Positions 1 to 7,074 of a stretch of DNA of 34,312 nucleotides are shown here, piece after piece. This DNA comes from Alphaproteobacteria bacterium (GTDB taxonomy: Bacteria; Pseudomonadota; Alphaproteobacteria; Rickettsiales; UBA998). The notes beneath the pieces were generated by a model, which saw only the letters and a list, made by a program, of their open reading frames with translations, searched no databases and was not told the DNA's origin. The DNA lies in NCBI GenBank assembly GCA_004292675.1, contig RDXO01000014.1:1-34312 (forward strand), read 5' to 3'. The number at the start of each line of letters is the position of its first letter. The first letter of the stretch is position 1. The position numbers were made by a program, and so were the translations under genes.

Positions 1-77
1 TCACACCCGCGTAAAAAATTATATATTAACGACCATGTGTCGTCAGAAATCTCAATAGGTGACATAAAAAATCTCGT

Positions 78-98
78 ATTTGTAATTTTATTACAAAT
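78..98. repeat. perfect 8-bp inverted repeat upstream of the small gene
   Basis: ATTTGTAA and TTACAAAT are separated by five bases and lie about 54 bases before the ATG at 152. The repeat could be an operator or a weak AT hairpin. The rest of bases 1-151 is AT-rich and shows no gene; the first ~60 bases may belong to a feature starting outside the window. Confidence 0.45.
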
Positions 99-151
99 AT
101 ATAGCAGAATTTTTTGAAAAATCAACAGAACCTAAACTACAGGTGAAAAAA

Positions 152-295
152 ATGACAGAACAAGAAAAGAAAGAACTTGCCGCACGTTTAGCCGCAGAGT
201 ACGCTGCTAAACAAGCAGAAAAAAATCCCACGCCTCAAAACGTGGAAGTCGCACAACAAGCAAACAGCAATGTTGGGAATGTGCGTAACGACTAG
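152..295 (+). CDS. small hypothetical protein, 47 aa
   Basis: This is a short open frame with an ATG preceded by AGGTG at 141-145, a good ribosome-binding-site distance. It encodes a charged, alanine- and glutamine-rich peptide that starts MTEQEKKELAARLAAEYAAK and ends NVGNVRND. The N-terminal half should form one amphipathic helix; there is no signal peptide, membrane segment or cysteine. The stop codon is followed 14 bases later by a strong hairpin (310-348), as expected for a short monocistronic unit. I do not recognise the family. Support for it being real is the RBS, the codon composition and the terminator-like hairpin; a spurious frame remains possible. Confidence 0.55.
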   Translation: MTEQEKKELAARLAAEYAAKQAEKNPTPQNVEVAQQANSNVGNVRND

Positions 296-309
296 ATTCA
301 AGTTCTCAT

Positions 310-348
310 AAATAAACAGCCGTTCCCTCTGGGGGAGGTTGTTTATTT
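310..348 (+). terminator. strong hairpin between the small gene and dnaE
   Basis: The arms are AAATAAACAGCC (310-321) and GGTTGTTTATTT (337-348); they pair over 12 bp with one G-T wobble, and an inner TCCC/GGGA extends the stem. The 3' flank is AT-rich but has no clean T-run, so termination is inferred. The A/T symmetry of the outer arms would suit a bidirectional terminator. Confidence 0.6.
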
Positions 349-381
349 CATGATTAATTATCACGTGCATGAAACACGCAC

Positions 382-410
382 TAGACATGATGATGTTTTT
401 ATGGTTTAAC
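382..410 (+). promoter_or_regulatory. dnaE promoter, leaderless type
   Basis: TAGACA (382-387) and TTTAAC (405-410) are separated by 17 bases and match 5/6 and 4/6 of the sigma-70 consensus. The -10 box ends 7 nt before the ATG of dnaE at 418, so transcription would start at or next to the start codon. No Shine-Dalgarno sequence precedes dnaE, in agreement with this. Confidence 0.4.
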
Positions 411-417
411 CAGCATC

Positions 418-3400
418 ATGCACGCACCTTTTGTTCACCTTCGTAGCCATTCTGCCTATTCCTTACTGGAAGGGGCAATGACAGTCAAAAAGATGGTGGA
501 ATATGCCGCCATGCAGCGTATGCCTGCATTAGCCATCACCGATACGCACAATCTTTTTGGATCATTAGAATTCACCCAAGCATGTTTCAAGGCTGGTGTG
601 CAACCGATTATAGGATGCCATTTTGCCCATATCCCCTATGATGCATCGCCTTCGCGCCCGTATGAGCGGGATTATCTGTTGTTACTTGCCAAAGATGAAC
701 AAGGCTATCAGAACCTTATGCGCCTGAGCAGCGATAGCTATTTGCACCCGCAACAAGGGCAAGAGCCACTACGCCATCTGGAATATATCACGGACTATGC
801 CGAGGGGCTGATTGCACTCACAGGCGGGGTCTATGGTGCGCTTGGCAAGGCATTGATGCGCAACCAGCATGACAAAGCAGAAAAAATCATCCGCACCTTG
901 CATGATAGCTTTGGGGATAGGCTCTATATCGAATTAATGCGTCATGGCTTAGCAGAAGAACAACAGATTGAACCTGCATTGCTGCAACTTGCCCTTGCGC
1001 ATCATATACCGATTGTCGCCACCAATGATGCCTATTTTGTGAAGCGTGACATGTATGATGCGCATGATGCCCTCATGTGTATTGCTGAGGGGCGTTATGT
1101 GATGGAGCAGGATCGTCGCCGTGTCACTGCTGAACATCGCCTCAAGACTGCTGAAGAAATGTGCGCACTCTTTGCTGATCTTCCCGAAGCGATTGACAAT
1201 ACCCTGATTATTGCACAGCGTTGCACGGCTTATTCCCCTGCACGCAAGCCTATTTTGCCCAGCTTTCATATGGAACAAGACGGCGTAGTCCTCTCAGAAG
1301 AAGATGCATTACGCACCCGCGCGCGTGAAGGATTAGAAGCCCGCTTGCTACGGCATGTATTCACTGATGCGATGAGCGATGAAGAACGCGCAATCATTGC
1401 CAAGCCCTACCGTGATCGCTTACAGTTTGAGTTGGAGGTCATTATTGGCATGGGCTTTCCCGGCTATTTCTTGATCGTATCGGACTTCATCACATGGAGC
1501 AAAGAACAAAACATCCCTGTTGGGCCGGGGAGGGGATCGGGGGCAGCATCGGTTGTGGCATGGTCACTCTTAATTACCGATCTTGATCCGTTGAAATATG
1601 ATTTGGTATTTGAACGGTTTTTGAATCCTGAACGTGTATCCATGCCCGATTTTGATATTGATTTCTGCCAAGATCGGCGCGATGAAGTCATTCGCTATGT
1701 ACAGCAAAAATATGGCATGGATCGGGTGGCGCAAATTATCACCTTCGGAAAACTGCAAGCACGTGCCGTTTTGCGTGATGTTGGGCGGGTGCTGCAAATG
1801 CCCTATGGTCAGGTAGATCGGATATGCAAACTCGTACCCAGCAATCCTGCTAATCCCGTTACCCTCGCACAAGCTATTGAGATTGAACCCTTGCTCAAGC
1901 AGCAAATGCAGGAGGATGAGACAGTAGCGCGCCTTGTCGAGATTTCTTTGCAACTGGAAGGCTTGTTCCGTCATGCCTCCACCCATGCAGCGGGGGTAGT
2001 GATCGGCGATCGCCCATTGCATGAGTTGGTGGCACTGTATCGTGATCCAAAATCCGATATGCCCGTGGTGCAATATTCGATGAAATATGCTGAAGAAGCA
2101 GGCTTAGTGAAGTTCGACTTTTTAGGACTCAAAACGCTTACCGTGCTTGCCAAGGCACTCGCATTGCTGAAAAAACGCGGTATCGAGATCGATTTATCCT
2201 GTATTCCACTGGATGATGCCAAAACTTTTGATCTACTAAAAGCAGGGAAAGCCATTGGCGTGTTCCAATTTGAAAGCACGGGCATGAGGGATGCATTGCG
2301 TAAATTGCAGCCCGATCGCTTGGAGGATTTAATCGCACTTGGCGCGCTCTATCGCCCCGGTCCGATGGATAACATCCCCACTTATATTGCCTGTAAGCAC
2401 GGCAAGGAACAACCCGATTATCTGCATCCCTCACTCAAGCCCGTATTGGAAGAAACCTATGGGGTGATTATCTATCAGGAGCAAGTACAAAAAATTGCCC
2501 AGATTCTTTCGGGCTATACGCTTGGCGGTGCAGATTTATTACGCCGTGCGATGGGTAAAAAAATTAAAGAGGAGATGGACGCGCAACGCAAAATCTTTGT
2601 TGACGGTGCGTTGAATAATAATGTGGATGCCAAGCAAGCCAATGATATTTTTGATCTTGTGGCGAAATTTGCAGGCTATGGCTTTAATAAAGCGCACGCC
2701 GCCGCCTATGCCCTTATTGGCTATCAGACGGCATATTTGAAAGCCAATTATCCCGTGGAATTCTTTGCAGCATCGATGACCTATGATATGCACAATACGG
2801 ATAAGCTCAGCATTTTCAAACAAGATGCGGAATCGATGGGGATTGCTGTGCTTCCTCCTGATTTGAACCGCTCGGAAGTCGAGTTTAGCGTTGAAGATCA
2901 TCATGGCGCGCTTAGCATTCGCTATGCTTTGGCAGCGGTGAAGAATGTCGGTGCAGCAGCAATGCATGAGTTAGTGGAAGAACGTGGACGCAGCGGTGCG
3001 TATCAAGGCATCTTTGATTTTATCAGCCGTTCAAGTGCGAAATTATTGAATAAACGACAATTAGAGCATTTATTTATGGCGGGGGTGTGCGATAGCATCC
3101 ACACGAACCGTCATCAGCTTTTTGCTTCGATGGATACATTGCTTAGCTATGGGCAGTTGGTGACGGAGGAGCGTAATTCGACGCAAACCAGTCTATTCGG
3201 GGAACATACGGTGGAGGTGCGCCATCCTGATTTAGTGCAGGTGTCCGAATGGAAAGCATTAGAAAAGCTAGATCAAGAATATAAAGCGATTGGTTTTTAT
3301 TTATCCGCGCACCCGCTGGATGGTTACGCGCCTGCATTAGAGATGCTACGTATTCGCAATATGGGCAGCATTACACCCTTGCTGAATGGTGAATATAGCC

Positions 3401-3888
3401 GTCATAAAATTGCTGCAATCGTGATGGGGAAAAATATCCGTAATTCCGCACGCGGAAAATTTGCCTTTGTGCAACTCTCGGATAGTTCGGGGGCATATGA
3501 AGCCTCCATCTTCAATGATGGTTTGTTGAATGAAGTGCGCCCTTTGTTGGAAATCGGAACATTGGTGATGCTGAATGTTGAAGCCAAGATAGAAGAAGCA
3601 GGTGTACGCCTTATCATACAAGAAATGCGCCTACTTGATGATGTATTAAAATCTACGGAAGGGCGCGCTCAAGGAGGGAATCTTACCCTGCGTATTTATG
3701 ATCATCGTGCGGTTGAACAGATTCATGCTCTGTTGCAACATCCGCATCCACAAGGCACAAAGATCACGTTGCACGCCATGATGCAGGACGGGCGCACGGC
3801 ACATATCGCGCTTAAGCACAATTATCGTCTTTCCCCTGAAGCAATGATTAGTGTGCAGCAGGTGCAGGGATGTGAGGTGGTGAAGTGA
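418..3888 (+). CDS. dnaE: DNA polymerase III subunit alpha
   Basis: This is the catalytic subunit of the replicative polymerase (1156 aa; E. coli DnaE is 1160). It opens with a PHP domain (FVHLRSHSAYSLLEG, residues 5-19; PALAITDTHNLFG). The polymerase core has GPGRGSGAASVV, the acidic pair in MPDFDIDF (D411 and D413, equivalent to E. coli D401/D403) and the third aspartate in VKFDFLGLKT (D567). Helix-hairpin-helix and OB-fold regions follow (MGKNIRNSARGKFAFVQLSD). ATG 418 fits the family N-terminus and the nearby promoter; it has no Shine-Dalgarno. The last four bases overlap the start of the methyltransferase (GTGA), so the restriction-modification gene is probably co-transcribed with the replicase. 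The core catalytic motifs looked for are present and no frameshift was seen. Confidence 0.98.
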   Translation: MHAPFVHLRSHSAYSLLEGAMTVKKMVEYAAMQRMPALAITDTHNLFGSLEFTQACFKAGVQPIIGCHFAHIPYDASPSRPYERDYLLLLAKDEQGYQNLMRLSSDSYLHPQQGQEPLRHLEYITDYAEGLIALTGGVYGALGKALMRNQHDKAEKIIRTLHDSFGDRLYIELMRHGLAEEQQIEPALLQLALAHHIPIVATNDAYFVKRDMYDAHDALMCIAEGRYVMEQDRRRVTAEHRLKTAEEMCALFADLPEAIDNTLIIAQRCTAYSPARKPILPSFHMEQDGVVLSEEDALRTRAREGLEARLLRHVFTDAMSDEERAIIAKPYRDRLQFELEVIIGMGFPGYFLIVSDFITWSKEQNIPVGPGRGSGAASVVAWSLLITDLDPLKYDLVFERFLNPERVSMPDFDIDFCQDRRDEVIRYVQQKYGMDRVAQIITFGKLQARAVLRDVGRVLQMPYGQVDRICKLVPSNPANPVTLAQAIEIEPLLKQQMQEDETVARLVEISLQLEGLFRHASTHAAGVVIGDRPLHELVALYRDPKSDMPVVQYSMKYAEEAGLVKFDFLGLKTLTVLAKALALLKKRGIEIDLSCIPLDDAKTFDLLKAGKAIGVFQFESTGMRDALRKLQPDRLEDLIALGALYRPGPMDNIPTYIACKHGKEQPDYLHPSLKPVLEETYGVIIYQEQVQKIAQILSGYTLGGADLLRRAMGKKIKEEMDAQRKIFVDGALNNNVDAKQANDIFDLVAKFAGYGFNKAHAAAYALIGYQTAYLKANYPVEFFAASMTYDMHNTDKLSIFKQDAESMGIAVLPPDLNRSEVEFSVEDHHGALSIRYALAAVKNVGAAAMHELVEERGRSGAYQGIFDFISRSSAKLLNKRQLEHLFMAGVCDSIHTNRHQLFASMDTLLSYGQLVTEERNSTQTSLFGEHTVEVRHPDLVQVSEWKALEKLDQEYKAIGFYLSAHPLDGYAPALEMLRIRNMGSITPLLNGEYSRHKIAAIVMGKNIRNSARGKFAFVQLSDSSGAYEASIFNDGLLNEVRPLLEIGTLVMLNVEAKIEEAGVRLIIQEMRLLDDVLKSTEGRAQGGNLTLRIYDHRAVEQIHALLQHPHPQGTKITLHAMMQDGRTAHIALKHNYRLSPEAMISVQQVQGCEVVK

Positions 3889-5843
3889 GTGGATTACGGT
3901 TTGTGGATATATTCGCAGGGATAGGAGGATTTCATCTTGCGCTGCATCAACTTGGTTGCGAGTGTGTTTTTGCGTCTGAAATTGATCCCCATGCCCGCAA
4001 GACCTACCGTGAAAATTTCTACGCGTTGAATCCCGCCTTATTTGATGAAGATCGCTATAATGAGGATATACGCAGCATATCCCCTGAAGAAATTCCTGAT
4101 TTTGATATTTTGTGTGCGGGCTTCCCCTGCCAACCTTTTTCTCAGGCAGGGTATAAACGCGGTTTTGCTGATACCCATGCATCAGAACGGGGCAATCTAT
4201 TTTTTGTGCTTGCAGATATTTTGGCAGCCAAACGCCCTAGAGCCTTCTTTTTAGAAAATGTCCGTGGTTTGCTCACGCATGATAACGGTAACACCTTTCG
4301 TATTATCAAGCATATTTTAGAGGAAGAACTAGGATACAGTTTCTATTATCAGATTGTGCGCGCCTGTGACTATGGTTTGCCACAATTACGCCCGCGTTTG
4401 TTCATGATAGGCTTTCGTGATGAAGGCATGTTGAAAAGTTTTCACTTCCCGCCACCGATTCCACTAAAGATGACCATGTCGGATGTATGGGATGCCCCAT
4501 GTGATCGTGAAATTGGTTATACGTTGCGTGTTGGGGGGCGTGGCTCTGCCATTGATGATCGCAGGAATTGGGATGCCTACCGCGTCGATGGCACAGTGCG
4601 TCAACTTATGCCTGAGCAGGGCAAAAAGATGCAGGGTTTTCCTGACGATTTCCGTTTTCCTGTATCCACCAAAGAGGCAATGAAGCAATTAGGCAATAGT
4701 GTTGCCATTGATGCAGTGCGTGTATGCGCTGGGGCGATGCTAGAGCATATGGAACATATGGAGAAAAAAAGCGTGAAACATCATAATACGATGAATAAAG
4801 GTGAGTGGACTGAACTCTATACATTGCTCAAAATCATGTATGAACGCCGTCTTATTTTTGCCAATGCAGATTTAGAACCTATGACACCCGAACAAGCATT
4901 TGATATACATACTGTGCGCACGCTCAATACAGGAAATGCCTATCATCTTTTGCCTGATGCCTCTATTATGATAGAAGAAAATGGCGTACAGCGTAGTGTT
5001 GCTTTGGAAGAGTTAGATTTATCCGATACAGCACATGCCATTAAACAAGGAAAAAGTACATTTTCTCTTGGTAAATTGGATGCCATTCGTCATCAACTAG
5101 GCATAAGTTGGGTAAAAAGTGGCACAAGTTTGCAAAAAGCAGATATTATTCTCGATTGCTCTAAAGATGGCATGGGCTACGCACATCAAGGCTTTGGAAT
5201 AAAATCCTTCCTTGGAAGCAAACCCACATTATTAAATGCCTCGGGTAATACCAATTTTGTGTATGAGGTGCGCGGGCTTCATGCGGACGTTCTTGAAGAA
5301 ATTAATGCGATTAGCACACCGCACAAACTCATTGATCGCGTGAAACGCATCCATGAATTGGGTGGGAGCTTGCATTTTCATCATGTGGAAGCGGATAGTT
5401 TGGAATATAATTTACAGCTTATTGATAGCACCATGCCGCAATTACTAAGCGCGATGTTATTAGAATTTGTCATGCATCGTCGCTCTAAAATAAGTGACAA
5501 TTTGCACGCTGTAGTATCCAGTAATCCGAATGGTGTGATTGCACCAAACCTTGATCATGCCGCCTATGTGATTCGTATCAAACGCTTGCTCATGTCGATA
5601 TTGCTTGGTTTTTTTGCAGGAAAAAAATGGGATGGGCAGTACAGCGCGCAAGGGATTATTATCGTCAAGACAGACGGATCACAATATTGCTTGCATATGC
5701 TTGATGTGGTGCAATTAGAGGAATATCTATTTCGCACCATTATGTTTGATACCCCGTCCACGACCCGCCATCGTTATGGATCGCTGATCAAAGAACATGA
5801 TGGGAAATTATACTTTAAGCTCAATATGCAGTTGCGATTTTAA
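3885..5843 (+). CDS. fused C5-cytosine methyltransferase / HpaII-type restriction endonuclease
   Basis: One 652-aa frame contains a whole type II R-M system. Residues 1-295 are a C5-cytosine methyltransferase: motif I FVDIFAGIGGF (6-16), motif IV GFPCQPFSQAG with catalytic C82, motif VI ENV (124-126), QLRPR (167-171) and motif X LGNSV (269-273). Residues 297-652 resemble R.HpaII (RE_HpaII family, recognising CCGG): NKGEWTELY, FGIKSFLGSKPTLLNAS and C-terminal YFKLNMQLRF; 356 aa against about 358 for R.HpaII. The CCGG specificity is inferred. The GTG start overlaps dnaE by 4 nt. Known R-M systems of this type use separate proteins; the join lies at an A7 tract (4764-4770) where one base fewer would end the methyltransferase at TGA 4774-4776 and leave GTG 4773 as the nuclease start. 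So it is either a true fusion, a slippage product or a sequencing error. Confidence 0.9.
   Translation: MSGLRFVDIFAGIGGFHLALHQLGCECVFASEIDPHARKTYRENFYALNPALFDEDRYNEDIRSISPEEIPDFDILCAGFPCQPFSQAGYKRGFADTHASERGNLFFVLADILAAKRPRAFFLENVRGLLTHDNGNTFRIIKHILEEELGYSFYYQIVRACDYGLPQLRPRLFMIGFRDEGMLKSFHFPPPIPLKMTMSDVWDAPCDREIGYTLRVGGRGSAIDDRRNWDAYRVDGTVRQLMPEQGKKMQGFPDDFRFPVSTKEAMKQLGNSVAIDAVRVCAGAMLEHMEHMEKKSVKHHNTMNKGEWTELYTLLKIMYERRLIFANADLEPMTPEQAFDIHTVRTLNTGNAYHLLPDASIMIEENGVQRSVALEELDLSDTAHAIKQGKSTFSLGKLDAIRHQLGISWVKSGTSLQKADIILDCSKDGMGYAHQGFGIKSFLGSKPTLLNASGNTNFVYEVRGLHADVLEEINAISTPHKLIDRVKRIHELGGSLHFHHVEADSLEYNLQLIDSTMPQLLSAMLLEFVMHRRSKISDNLHAVVSSNPNGVIAPNLDHAAYVIRIKRLLMSILLGFFAGKKWDGQYSAQGIIIVKTDGSQYCLHMLDVVQLEEYLFRTIMFDTPSTTRHRYGSLIKEHDGKLYFKLNMQLRF
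4760..4776 (+). promoter_or_regulatory. GGAG-A7-GC-GTGA junction between methyltransferase and nuclease
   Basis: GGAG (4760-4763) is followed by seven A residues (4764-4770) and GCGTGA. In the frame as read, the ORF continues through. With one A fewer the methyltransferase stops at TGA, which overlaps a GTG start (4773) for the nuclease; GGAG then sits 9 nt before that GTG as a proper ribosome-binding site. The dnaE/methyltransferase junction has the same GTGA overlap. Confidence 0.6.
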
Positions 5844-5855
5844 CAGGCTTAGGAC

Positions 5856-6080
5856 TTACGCATTTTTGCCTAAAGAAGTTGGAAGCGCGAGAGTATTATT
5901 CAACATTTGGTTGATATATGCGTCAAGAAGGGACTGTTTTAGCTAATAAATGTTTATTTTACAGGCATGTGCGACGCGTTTGAGTTTCACCCACGCAATA
6001 TGATTGCGCTGCGCTTTGGCTTTGCGACATTGGCATTTGTCTATAGCCACAAACTGACGGGTGCGGATATTACTCAAAAC
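5856..6080 (-). pseudogene. C-terminal remnant of an IS transposase, with in-frame TAG
   Basis: Reading the minus strand from about 6080 gives VLSNIRTRQFVAIDKC, then CRKAKAQRNHIAW, KLKRVAHACKINIY, a TAG stop at 5943-5945, then LKQSLLDAYINQMLNNTLAL and a final TAA at 5856-5858. The two halves read as one transposase tail: RKAKAQRNHI followed by a Y-Q-L-K segment near the end is a pattern I associate with DDE transposase C-termini (family not assigned). The TAG stands where CAG (Gln) would be expected. GGACTTACGCA (5852-5862), at the transposase end, looks like an IS terminal repeat. No N-terminal two thirds remain. The remnant overlaps the last codons of gpsA in another frame. Bases 5844-6069 hold nothing else I can see. 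Confidence 0.65.
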
Positions 6081-7065
6081 CAAGAGGACGGCTAAGCAAT
6101 TCTTCCATGCCTTCTTGTACTGACATGCGCATACGCAAAATATTGCATACAACTACAGAAATCGGCATAGAAATACCCAATTTCATCGATAGATCATATA
6201 CCGCCTCTGCCGTTGATACACCTTCGGTGAGAGGATTCACTGTTTCCGTGGGTACAAAACCATCAATACTATGTTTACCTACCTGCATACCAAGGCGCAT
6301 ATTGCGCGATTGCTCCGATGCACAGCTCAGCATCAAATCTCCAATGCCCGCTAAGCCCTGAAGCGTTTTCGATTGCCCGCCCTTGACTTCTGCAAGACGC
6401 GCCATTTCTGCAAGTCCGCGAGTCATCACAGCAGCGCGGGCATTTTCTCCCAAATTCGCTCCAATCGTCATACCACAGGCAATCGCAATCACATTCTTAA
6501 TTGCACCGCCAACTTGTACCCCCATCACATCATCGCTAATATAGGGGCGAAAAACATGCCCACTCAACATAAATTGAATGCGCTCCGCCAATCTGCGATC
6601 ACGCGATGCTAAAACGGTGGCCGTGGGCAAACCTTGTGCAGTTTCAATCGCAAAATTTGGCCCTGATAAAATCACAATAGGGTTTTGCGTCAATGTGCTT
6701 TCAAGCACCTCCGACATCAACATAAAACTCCCACGCTCAATGCCCTTAGAAGCAATAATCATCGGAATAGATTCATCAATACGATCAGCAAGCGTGATGC
6801 ATAAGGTGCGCAATGCTTGCGATGGCACGGCAAGAATCAAAACATCCGCTGCGCAAGCAACATCTAAATCATGCGTAATGGTGATAGCAGGATCAATAAA
6901 TTGATTCGGCAAATAACGCGTATTAATCCGTGTCGTGCGCATCATTTGTTCCAGATTACTATCACGCACCCAAAGCGTCACATCCGACCCTGCACGATTT
7001 GCTTGCATCGCAAGTGCTGTTCCCCATGAACCCGCACCTAAGACCGCTATGCGATTTCCTTCCAT
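6070..7065 (-). CDS. gpsA: glycerol-3-phosphate dehydrogenase [NAD(P)+]
   Basis: The enzyme reduces dihydroxyacetone phosphate to sn-glycerol 3-phosphate in the cytoplasm for phospholipid synthesis. It has the Rossmann motif IAVLGAGSWGTALA (residues 6-19), VPSQALR, IIASKGIE, ILSGPNFA and GGAIKNVIAIACG with the catalytic lysine, then LGENARAAVMTRGL. At 331 aa it is close to E. coli GpsA (339). I chose ATG 7065 rather than GTG 7071 because AAGGAG lies five bases before this ATG; the RBS overlaps the stop codon of ileS, so the two genes are translationally linked. The last residues (LGFE) and the TAA overlap the transposase scar read in another frame, so the natural C-terminus may have been trimmed or replaced. 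Confidence 0.95.
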   Translation of the reverse strand: MEGNRIAVLGAGSWGTALAMQANRAGSDVTLWVRDSNLEQMMRTTRINTRYLPNQFIDPAITITHDLDVACAADVLILAVPSQALRTLCITLADRIDESIPMIIASKGIERGSFMLMSEVLESTLTQNPIVILSGPNFAIETAQGLPTATVLASRDRRLAERIQFMLSGHVFRPYISDDVMGVQVGGAIKNVIAIACGMTIGANLGENARAAVMTRGLAEMARLAEVKGGQSKTLQGLAGIGDLMLSCASEQSRNMRLGMQVGKHSIDGFVPTETVNPLTEGVSTAEAVYDLSMKLGISMPISVVVCNILRMRMSVQEGMEELLSRPLGFE

Positions 7066-7074
7066 AGTCACTCC

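Noticed and set aside
3646..4182. Long minus-strand open frame across the dnaE/methyltransferase junction
   Set aside because: It is antisense to two genes with clear motifs, has no RBS, and its translation shows no recognisable domain.
5943..5945. TAG as a recoded amino acid codon in the transposase remnant
   Set aside because: prfA (RF1) is intact in the same window and other genes end in TAG (19831, 33852), so TAG is a normal stop; single-base decay from CAG is simpler.
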